A stretch of DNA of 64,000 nt from JACJYM01 sp965230495 (GTDB lineage: Bacteria > Bacteroidota > Bacteroidia > Chitinophagales > Saprospiraceae). Position numbers and translations under genes: made by a program. The stretch covers positions 1 through 64,000 of the forward strand of contig CBDDLC010000002.1 of assembly GCA_965230495.1 (NCBI GenBank). Direction: 5' to 3'. The notes below the pieces were generated by a model. It had not been told where the DNA came from, did no database searches, and saw only the letters and a list, made by a program, of their open reading frames with translations. Numbering within the stretch: position 1 is the stretch's first letter; the number at the start of each line of letters is the position of its first letter. Of this stretch, positions 15,101 through 27,100 are shown in pieces.

Positions 15101-18100
15101 ATGATTGTGGAAATACGAGTACGACGAGTTCAGCCTTTACGATAGAAGATACGACAGCTCCTGTATTAGATCTACCGAATAATATCGTATTGGAATGTGG
15201 AGATGCAAACAATGAATCGATCATATCGGCATGGTTGAGTAGTGCCACGAGCGATGATGCTTGTGAGGGAATTATAGCGGTGACGAATAATTATTCTTCG
15301 GTTACTCCGACAGATTTATGTGGAGAGACGGGCGTATATACGGTGACGTTTAGTGGAGAAGATGCATGTAATAATGAGGCTACAGATACGCGAACCATCA
15401 CCATCGAAGATACGACGGATCCGGTTATAGAGATAGGAGCCCAAGATTTGGTATTGGAGTGTGGCGTAGACAACACGGCTGCGATAGCGGCATGGGAGAC
15501 GAATAACGGCGGATCGGTAGCTTCAGATAATTGTAGTGATGAGGATTTGACGTGGACAAATGCGGCGGCAGCAGCAGTAACGACCTGTGGAACGGCTACG
15601 ACGACGCTATACACCTTTACGGTGACGGACAACTGTGGCAATACGAGTACGACGACGGCGAGTGTGGTCATCGAGGATACTACGGCACCGACATTAACGG
15701 TACCTGACGATCAGGTAGAGGAGTGTGGCAATATAGCCGTTAGTTTGGCTACATGGTTGGGAGAAGCGACATCAAGTGACGATTGCGGGACGGTAACGAT
15801 GACGACGCAGTTATTCAATACGATCAGTGGCTGTGGGGAGACAAAAGAAGAAGTGTATCAATTTACGGCGACCGATCAGTGTGGGAATGAGACGGTAGGG
15901 TATGCGAGCTATAGGATAGAAGACACGGAAGATCCGATGGTAACCGCCCCGGGGGACTTAACGTTAGAATGTGGCGATGCGAATAATGAAAATATGGTAT
16001 TGGCGTGGTTAGCGAGTGCTGTGGCGATTGATGAATACGACTGTGGCGATTTAGAGATCACGAATAATTATAGCGGATTGCCAGGGGTAAGTTGCGATGT
16101 GAGTAGTGGCATCGTAGTGACATGGACAGTAACGGATGGCTGTGGCAATAGCGATACGGATATGGCGACGATCTTTATGGATGATACGGGAGCCCCTGCG
16201 TTTATCAATTGTCCGGTGGATATGACGGTGAATGTAGATGTGGATAATTGTGATGCAAATGTAATTTATAGTACACCGGTAGCGGAGGATGGCTGTGAGG
16301 GTAATGGCGTGGGTGTAGCATTGACATCAGGGATAGCGAGTGGACAAGTATTTCCGTTGGGTGTGACGACGATTGTATTTACGGCGGAGGATGGTTGTGG
16401 TAATGAAAGTATGTGTGAGTTTGACATTACGGTGGTAGACAGTGATGTACCGAGTATCTCATGTCCGAGCAATGATGTGGAGGTATGTACGGATGTGGAT
16501 GCATGTACCTGGTCAAGTGATGACAGCACGGATCCTATCTACAATGACAACTGTGCCGAGACAGTGACATATACAGTAACGGGAGCGACGACAGTGACTA
16601 GTGGGGCCACGGGAGTAAACACCTTAGATGGCGATGATGTAGTATTAAATCTGGGAGTAAATACGGTGACTTATACGATAGACGATGGCAATGGGAATAT
16701 GGCGAGTTGTAGTTTTGATGTATTGGTAGAAGATTGTGAGTCACCGATTATTACATGTAGTGATATGTTGGATGTGTCGTGTGGCAGTGAGGATATATCA
16801 GGGTGGATGGATGCGATCGAAGCGACGCTAGGAGATAATTGCACGGCAGCTGCGGATCTGACGTTTACATCACAATTGATTACAGATATAAGTTCTTGTG
16901 GAGGGACGATAGATCGGTTGTACTTATTTACGGTGACTGATGAGGCGGGTAATAGCAGTACATGCTATGGCAGCTATGAGAGTGATGATGCGGTGGTACC
17001 GGTGATAGATACAGAAGCCAGTAATTTGATCTTGGAGTGTAATGGAGGGAACCAAAGCACGGCGTTATTGGCGTGGTTGAGTGACCACGGGGGAGCTGTT
17101 GCGAGTGATGCTTGTAGTGGGCCTGTAGTATGGAGCCACGATTACGATGGGGATTTGGTAGGAAGTTGTGGTACGAATGGCAGTGTGACGGTGATATTTA
17201 CGGCGACGGATGATTGTGGAAATACGAGTACGACGAGTTCAGCCTTTACGATAGAAGATACGACAGCTCCTGTATTAGATCTACCGAATAATATCGTATT
17301 GGAATGTGGAGATGCAAACAATGAATCGATCATATCGGCATGGTTGAGTAGTGCCACGAGCGATGATGCTTGTGAGGGAATTATAGCGGTGACGAATAAT
17401 TATTCTTCGGTTACTCCGACAGATTTATGTGGAGAGACGGGCGTATATACGGTGACGTTTAGTGGAGAAGATGCATGTAATAATGAGGCTACAGATACGC
17501 GAACGATAACGATAGAAGACAGGACGGATCCGGTTATAGAGATAGGAGCCCAAGATTTGGTATTGGAGTGTGGCGTAGACAACACGGCTGCGATAGCGGC
17601 ATGGGAGACGAATAACGGCGGATCGGTAGCTTCAGATAATTGTAGTGATGAGGATTTGACGTGGACAAATGCGGCGGCAGCAGCAGTAACGACCTGTGGA
17701 ACGGCTACGACGACGCTATACACCTTTACGGTGACGGACAACTGTGGCAATACGAGTACGACGACGGCGAGTGTGGTCATCGAGGATACTACGGCACCGA
17801 CATTAACGGTACCTGACGATCAGGTAGAGGAGTGTGGCAATATAGCCGTTAGTTTGGCTACATGGTTGGGAGAAGCGACATCAAGTGACGATTGCGGGAC
17901 GGTAACGATGACGACGCAGTTATTCAATACGATCAGTGGCTGTGGGGAGACAAAAGAAGAAGTGTATCAATTTACGGCGACCGATCAGTGTGGGAATGAG
18001 ACGGTAGGGTATGCGAGCTATAGGATAGAAGACACGGAAGATCCGATGGTAACCGCCCCGGGGGACTTAACGTTAGAATGTGGCGATGCGAATAATGAAA

Positions 18101-21100
18101 ATATGGTATTGGCGTGGTTAGCGAGTGCTGTGGCGATTGATGAATACGACTGTGGTGATTTAGAGATCACGAATAATTATAGCGGATTGCCAGGGGTGAG
18201 TTGCGATGTGAGTAGTGGCATCGTAGTGACATGGACAGTAACGGATGGCTGTGGCAATAGCGATACGGATATGGCGACGATCTTTATGGATGATACGGCA
18301 GCCCCTGCGTTTATCAATTGTCCGGTGGATATGACGGTGAATGTCGATGTAGATAATTGTGATGCCAATGTAATATACAGCACCCCGATAGCGGAGGATG
18401 GCTGTGAGGGTAATGGCGTGGGTGTAGCATTGACATCAGGGATAGCGAGTGGACAAGTATTTCCGTTGGGTGTGACGACGATTGTATTTACGGCGGAGGA
18501 TGGTTGTGGTAATGAAAGTATGTGTGAGTTTGACATTACGGTGGTAGACAGTGATGTACCGAGTATCTCATGTCCGAGCAATGATGTGGAGGTATGTACG
18601 GATGTGGATGCATGTACCTGGTCAAGTGATGACAGCACGGATCCTATCTACAATGACAACTGTGCCGAGACAGTGACATATACAGTAACGGGAGCGACGA
18701 CAGTGACTAGTGGGGCCACGGGAGTAAACACCTTAGATGGCGATGATGTAGTATTAAATCTGGGAGTAAATACGGTGACTTATACGATAGACGATGGCAA
18801 TGGGAATATGGCGAGTTGTAGTTTTGATGTATTGGTAGAAGATTGTGAGTCACCGATTATTACATGTAGTGATATGTTGGATGTGTCGTGTGGCAGTGAG
18901 GATATATCAGGGTGGATGGATGCGATCGAAGCGACGCTAGGAGATAATTGCACGGCAGCTGCGGATCTGACGTTTACATCACAATTGATTACAGATATAA
19001 GTTCTTGTGGAGGGACGATAGATCGGTTGTACTTATTTACGGTGACTGATGAGGCGGGTAATAGCAGTACATGCTATGGCAGCTATGAGAGTGATGATGC
19101 GGTGGTACCGGTGATAGATACAGAAGCCAGTAATTTGATCTTGGAGTGTAATGGAGGGAACCAAAGCACGGCGTTATTGGCGTGGTTGAGTGACCACGGG
19201 GGAGCTGTTGCGAGTGATGCTTGTAGTGGGCCTGTAGTATGGAGCCACGATTACGATGGGGATTTGGTAGGAAGTTGTGGTACGAATGGCAGTGTGACGG
19301 TGATATTTACGGCGACGGATGATTGTGGAAATACGAGTACGACGAGTTCAGCCTTTACGATAGAAGATACGACAGCTCCTGTATTAGATCTACCGAATAA
19401 TATCGTATTGGAATGTGGAGATGCAAACAATGAATCGATCATATCGGCATGGTTGAGTAGTGCCACGAGCGATGATGCTTGTGAGGGAATTATAGCGGTG
19501 ACGAATAATTATTCTTCGGTTACTCCGACAGATTTATGTGGAGAGACGGGCGTATATACGGTGACGTTTAGTGGAGAAGATGCATGTAATAATGAGGCTA
19601 CAGATACGCGAACGATAACGATAGAAGACAGGACGGATCCGGTTATAGAGATAGGAGCCCAAGATTTGGTATTGGAGTGTGGCGTAGACAACACGGCTGC
19701 GATAGCGGCATGGGAGACGAATAACGGTGGATCGGTAGCTTCAGATAATTGTAGTGATGAGGATTTGACGTGGACAATTATATCAATGGTTCCAGAGGAT
19801 ACGTGTGGCAACAGTTCTTCTACTAGATATACTTTTGAAGTAACAGATAATTGCGGTAATACCAATAGAACATATGCCGATATTGTAATAGAAGATACTA
19901 CATCACCTACTATAGATATTGCCCCTTCAGACATGGAGGTCGTTTGTGATGGGGAAGGAAATATCACAGAGTTAAACACATGGTTGAACAACCAAGCAGG
20001 AGCTATAGCTAGTGATCTATGTGGAGAGATAAGTTGGAGTTATGACCTAATTACTGATTTTCCTGGTGATTGTAATGGAGCAGGATCTGGAACTTATTTA
20101 TTTACTGTATCAGATGAGTGCGGAAATACGAGTACCACTTCTGCAGTATTCAGTATTGTAGATACTGAAGCACCTACGGCAATGTGCTGCGATGCTTTTG
20201 AACTGGAATTAGGTGATGATGGAATAGCAACGATTGATATAGAAAATATCAATTGCGGATCGACAGACAATTGTACTGAAGATTTAACTTACAGTATTTC
20301 ACAGGAAGTATTCACATTTGAGCATGTTGGTGATAACACTGTGGTACTCACAGTAACTGATGAATGTGGGAATTCTAGTACATGTGAAACAGTTGTTACT
20401 GTTTTGGCTAATGCCGAAATAGGTATAGCGAAGAGATTAGTTGCATTGACTAACAATCCTGATGGATCGGCGACCATGACATTTGAATTTAATGTCGAAA
20501 ATTATGGTGAGACACCTATTAAGGATGTTCAAATTGTTGACGACTTACAAACAGTATTTGCTGCACCTTGTCAGGTAGTAATTCTACAAATCACAAGTGA
20601 TGAATTTACAGTGAATAGTGATTATAATGGTGTTGGAGATACAAATTTATTGGAAGGAGTGGATAATTTGGATGCTGGAAGTTCTGGAGCTGTATTATTA
20701 GAGGTTCAAGTTGCTAACTGTGATTATAATGGACCATTCTACAATAATGCTACTGTGATGGGTACCACTCAAGATGGTATGACAATTGAAGATGAATCAG
20801 TTGATGGCTCTAATCCAGATCCAAATGATGACGGTAATCCAAGTGAATCATCTGATACAGAAATAGAATTCGAAAACGAAAATATCATTGGTATTGCTAA
20901 AAGAGTAGTAGCTGCCCAACAGAATCAAGATGGAAGTTTTGATATTACTTATGAATTCAATGTTGAAAATTACGGTACTGAGATATTAACAGCTATTCAA
21001 GTTATAGATAATCTAGCAGATGTATTTCCGGATCCTTGTATGATTATTATATCGGAGATTACTAGTAATGAGTTTACTGCCGGTAATTATGATGGTGTTA

Positions 21101-24100
21101 CGGACATTACCATGCTAGAAGGTATTGATGAATTGAGTCCCGGTGAAAAGGGAGCTATTTTATTATCATTTAATGTTAGTGAGTGCTCTGGAAACCTTGG
21201 ACCATTCTTCAATAATGCATACGCTAGTGGCGAGGACCCGAGAAATGATGTGGTTGATGATGTGTCTCATGATGGCAGTAATCCTGATCCAGATGGTAAC
21301 GGTATTCCAGATGAAGATGATCCTACCGTGGTCGTATTTGAAGAAGACATTGCACTGGGTTTGGCAAAGCGTATTAGCTATGGACCAGTATCAAATGATG
21401 GAGTTAACTGGGAATTAACATATGAAATTAAACTTGTTAATGAAGGTGATGTGGATATCACTTTAGACAATGTAGATGAAGACCTAAGCGAAACATTTGA
21501 TATGGCAGAAGGATGGGAAGTAATAGGTGTAGAGAGTGACGAACTAATTTTGAATGTTGACTTCGATGGAGAAACTGATATTAATCTTATTCAAGGGGGT
21601 AATGTTTTAGAAGCCAACGGAGGAGAGGCTTCTATCTTGGTAACAGTACTTGTTAATCCAGGTGATTTTGAGGGTCCATATATGAACTCAGTTTTTGGTA
21701 GCGGTAAAACTCCTTCGGGTGCCATTGTTGGGGATATTTCTCAAAATGGACCTGATCCGAATCCTAATGGACTTGGTTTTGAGATGAATAATATTCCTAC
21801 TCCGATTACCTTCGGCTGTTGCGGGCAAGTATTGAATATTCCTCCAGATACTATTCCCCCTAGCTTTATCAATTGCCCCAGACCACCAGTGATTGTTGAT
21901 GCTCCGGAAGGTTGGTGTAGTGCATTTGTCAACTATTCACCACCTGTAGTAGAGGATGATTGTAGTGCAGTAGATGAAATTATATTAACTCAGATAGATG
22001 AGCACGAATTGGCCACAGGAGATTTATTTCCAGTAGGATTGACGGTAGTAATGTATGAAGCTGAGGACAAGTGTGGTAATAAAGATACTTGTGAATTTGA
22101 AATTATTGTTAACGATTTTCATACACCTCCTATAGTCAATTGTCCGGAAGACATGGAGTTGACAACTGTCGGTGGAGAATGCTCTGTTAATGTAGGAGAC
22201 TTGACACCATTGATAGCTGACAATTGTCAGGATAATACTTCATTGATATATCAAATTAAAGATAATGGAGTAATAATAGATTGTGGTGTTGGTGATGCTT
22301 CCGGAATAGAACTTTCAGGAGGAGAATATGAATTATGTTATATAGCTTGTGATCAACCATTGCTCTGGATTACTGAAATAAACCAGTCTGGAGAAGATCA
22401 AATAGAAATTACCAATTTAGGGCCGTCTAGTTATGATATTGGATATTTGAAAATTAGTAAGGAGGGCTTAATTGATGAGTTGGACACTGTTGCTCTGGGA
22501 ACTGTATTAGGAGTTGGAGATACATATGTACATACTTTTGAAACGGATGCCAATGTTACTGATCCGGTTGAGTATAGGTTGTTTTTCTATTACAATCTAA
22601 TTGATATAGTAGCTACAAATGGTTTTGTAAGTGATGAGTGGGAAGGTGGTATACAAGGTGGTGATATTATCAGGTCTACTAATTGCAATAGTTTATCCGC
22701 TAACGATTGGTCAATTGTCAATAATTGCAATATTGAAAATATAGGTTTAATAAATGCTGAGATATCGCCGATGCCAGACAATGGTACTATCACTTCATTA
22801 CAATCTGAAGCGGCATCAAAAGATACATGTACTACATCGATAATAATATTTGATGACGAAGCACCTCAATGTGGAAGTGTAATGGTCAATCAATATAGTA
22901 CGGGTAGTACTGCAATAGGGCCCAACTCGTGTATTAGGAGTACAATCACAGTTTCTGATATAGTAGAGATAGCAGCAGTACAAATCAACGAATTGGATGT
23001 TTCATTTGTGGATGTTTCCGATATATCAATAACTCTTGAAGGACCAAATGGTGAAATGGTAAGCTTATTACATGGATTGTGTGCAGCTACTTCTGATATA
23101 TTGGTAAGCTTATCAGATACTTCGATTACTAGTATAAACCTTGCTCCTTGCAATCCATTAGGAAGTAATATGTGGTTTAATCCTAACGAATCTTTTGAAA
23201 TATTTGAAGGCATGTTAAGTGTCGGTGATTGGACATTAGTAATCGAGAATACAGGAAGTTTAACAGGAACATTGAACACTTGGAATTTAGAACTTCTTAC
23301 ATACGAATCTTACGTCCAAGATGATGTTGTACTCGATAACGATGTAGGTGTATGCGGAGCGGTATATACATGGGTACACCCAGTTGCAAGAGATAATTGT
23401 AATCAAGCCATTATTTTGGTTGAATATTCCAGCGATGAGGATATAATCTTACCAGGTGATGGAATTGTAATTCAAGGTAGTGAAGAGACAGAGTTGTTCG
23501 CCGTGGGTACCACGCAAGTTACATATATTGTTACCGATGCTTCTGGAAATACTAATACTTGTGGATTTGAGGTTACAGTTAGTGATACCGAAGCTCCATT
23601 ATTACCTGATGATTGTCTTGATGATATTGATTTGGTTCTTGAACCTGGACAATGTTGTATTCCATTAAACTTTGATGAACCTTTTGTTAATGATAATTGT
23701 GATATTGAATCTATTAAGTTTGTTCCTGAAAGTGGATCAAATTTCTGTACTGGTGATACAGAAGTTGAAGTCATAGCAACTGATATTCATGGAAATGCGG
23801 ATACATGTTATTTTAATGTGCATATAGAAGGACATGAACCTGATACAGATGTTTTCGCATGTAATAACAGCATCAATTTATCGTTAGGTCCTGACTGTAC
23901 AGCAGAGGTAGTTCCTGACCTCTTATTGGAGGGAGATTTCTATGGATGTTTTGATGACTATTGTGTAACTATAGTTAATGAGAATGGAGACACTCTTGAT
24001 TCAAATATTTTGACATTGGATCATGTGGGTTATTCTTTTACAGTTACAGTTTCTGATTGTATGGAGGGAGGTAATTCTTGTTGGGGAACAATCAATGTTG

Positions 24101-27100
24101 AAGAAAAATTGATTCCTGAAATTGAGTGCCCAATAGATACTGTTTTGACCTGTATTGACAACTATGATGACATAGATTTAACAGGAAGAGTCAGTGTCAC
24201 GACATGTGAGCCGGATATTTTTATTACCCATGTAGACTCAATAGCTTTATATGGAACTTGTGATAATCCACGAGCTGAAGTATTCCGCAAATGGATTGTT
24301 TCAGATTTTGATAATAATGTGGTCTCTTGTGTTCAGAAGATTACAATCAAAGGATATGAAACACTTGATATTACATGGCCCGAAGATTTGACTTTGGAAA
24401 ACTCTTTACATTGCGATGATGTTGAGACTAACCCTGAACTACTAGAAGTTGAAAATACAGGACTACCTACTATTAATGGTAATCCAATCAAGGGTGATCA
24501 TTTCTGTGAAATTAATGTCGGTTTCTGGGATGAGCAGCTGATGGATGCCAATTGTATGTCGGGATACTCCATCCTTAGACATTGGATTATAGAGGACGAA
24601 TGTGCAGAATTGGAGGAAGGATTAAATCCGATTAAATACATCCAGAGAATAAAAGTGGATGATAAATTACCGCCAGTAGTACACCATTTACAAGACACAA
24701 CCATAGTGGTAAGTTCTCACTCTTGCAATGCAGAATATGTCTTTCCAGATTTAATATATACTGATAATTGTAGTGATATATCAGTTTCGATTGATACGAA
24801 GGTGGGAGCAGTGTTAGAGGATAGAATCATAAATATGCCTAAGGGTATTCATAGAGTTAAGTTTGTAGTGACTGATGATTGTAAGAATCAAACGATTCAT
24901 TATGTTAACGTGACAGTAATAGATCAAACAGCTCCAACAATTGTAGCACTGGAATTTCCTGTTGTGAGTTTGAGTACTCAGACTGGAAATGGTTTTGCAA
25001 AAATATTTGTCGAGAGCATCGACAAAGGATCACATGATAATTGTACTGAAGTCAAATTGGAAATAAGAAGAATACATGATATCTGTAATTTTGAAGGTAA
25101 TCAAACATTTAATAATGATGGACATCTGGATGATGATGTAAATGATACGGATGATGGACGTTATGTAGTTTTCTGTTGTGATGACCTTACCCAAACAGAC
25201 GACAACGGAGTTCTTTTTGGAGAAATTCCAATTGTAGTAAGAGCATGGGATGATGCAGATATGGATAATGTATTTGGCACATCAGGAGATAATATGAATG
25301 AAGTCGAAGTAATTGTAAGGTTAGAAGATAAGTTGCCACCTAGCATCGATTGTCCGGAAGATATAGTGGTTAATTGTGATGTTGCTTTAGATGATTTTTC
25401 AATTCTAGGTCAAGCTGAAGCCTTTGGAACTTGTGGAGAAATGAATGTGATATATACTGATACGGATTTTCTAAACGACTGTAAGATAGGTACAGTTGTG
25501 AGAACGTGGTCAGTGGAAAGTAGTCCTTTAATTAGATGTGAACAAAGAATCCAAATAGAACCTATTGATTATGACATAGAAGTGGATTGGTCAGACGTGC
25601 CGGACTTTGATTTACATAATTGTCCTGAAGTAATCAATTTTGGATACCCTAATTGGACATCTGATCCATGTGAACTAGTTGGAGTAAGTATTGAAAGTGA
25701 TACATTCAATGTAGATAATGGAGCATGTTATTCTATTACTAATAATTGGACAGTCATTGACTGGTGTGTATACGATGTGTTAAATCCACTTTCTCCTGGC
25801 ATATGGACTCATGTACAAGTGATACATGTATTTGATACTTTGTCTCCTCTCATACAAGAATGTGGTACTATTGAGATCGGTGTTAACGATTTTAATGATA
25901 TTGATACTGATGACAACACTTGTGAATATAATGGATATATCTATAGCAGTAGTGCTATTGACAGTTCTGGATTTAATTGTTCTGGAGGTATGCTTAATTG
26001 GATAGTTAATGTGGATATTGACAAGGATGGCACTCTAGATTATATAGCTAGTAGCTATTTTGATGTTAGTTTATCCAATAGTTGGACTGATACTGATAAC
26101 GATGGTGTTTTAGAAACCTATATTGAGCCTATTATGTCAGGAGATACATTTTATCTACCGGCCATAAATAACATGTCTTTAGGCGAACATAGTTTTGAGA
26201 ATCAAGTGTTCGATAACTGTGGAAATACTATGAGCTGTACTTCTTATGTGGAGGTTGTTGATATGAAAGCACCTAGTATCTATTGTATTGATATAGCTAC
26301 TGCACTTATGGTTAATGGTCAAGTGGAGATTTGGGCTTCTGACCTGATCACTAGTGCTTCTGACGATTGCACAAGCAATGAGGAAATATATTTTACTTTT
26401 GATAATATCTCACCTGTTTTAGATTTAGTATCCGAGGTACATTATTTTGATGAAAATGGTATTTCAGATGAGAATCAGTTCTTTAAAGGCAATGCCCAGA
26501 AATGGAACCCGGATTTATTGAGTTCTTCAAAGATATTTAATGAGAATCAAGGGGAAAGTGTTACCGAAGTCATTTCTGCATGGGATCAAGCGGGTAATCA
26601 TGTTTCTTGTGTAGTCTCTATTTCTTTTTCTAATGCTGGTAATTTGGTGACTATAGAAGGAAAAGTAAATATGTATACAGGAGAGCCATTGAAAAATGCT
26701 ATGATAACGAACAGCACAGAGTTAGTAGGGTATCCAGTTTATGATACAACAGAAATGGATGGAGTATTTAGATTTGAAAACCAATCCCCTTCTGTAGATT
26801 ATGTGGTTTCGGCAGAAAATGATTTAGATTGGTTAAATGGAGTATCGACGTTAGATATAGTACTTATTCAGAGACATATTTTGCAATTAGATACTCTAGA
26901 TAATCCATACAAATTAATTGCAGCAGATGTTAATAGAAGTGAAAGTATTTCAGCAAGTGATCTAACTGAGCTTAGAAAAATAATTCTGGGCTTCTATGCC
27001 AAGTTTCCAAACAATACTTCTTATAGAATTTTTAGAAATGAAGAAATTGTTGACCCCCAGCACCCATGGCATTTGTCTACTTATTGGCTGGTGGATTCAA

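Noticed and set aside
10027..19777. Array as a CRISPR or satellite-type noncoding repeat
   Set aside because: The units are in frame, fully coding and made of recognisable HYR/Ig-like modules.
7617..19991. Repeated minus-strand open frames of 70-160 residues within the array
   Set aside because: They recur every 2,109 bp in step with the plus-strand repeat, have low-complexity Ser/Val/Thr composition and no starts or signals of their own. They are shadows of the giant gene.
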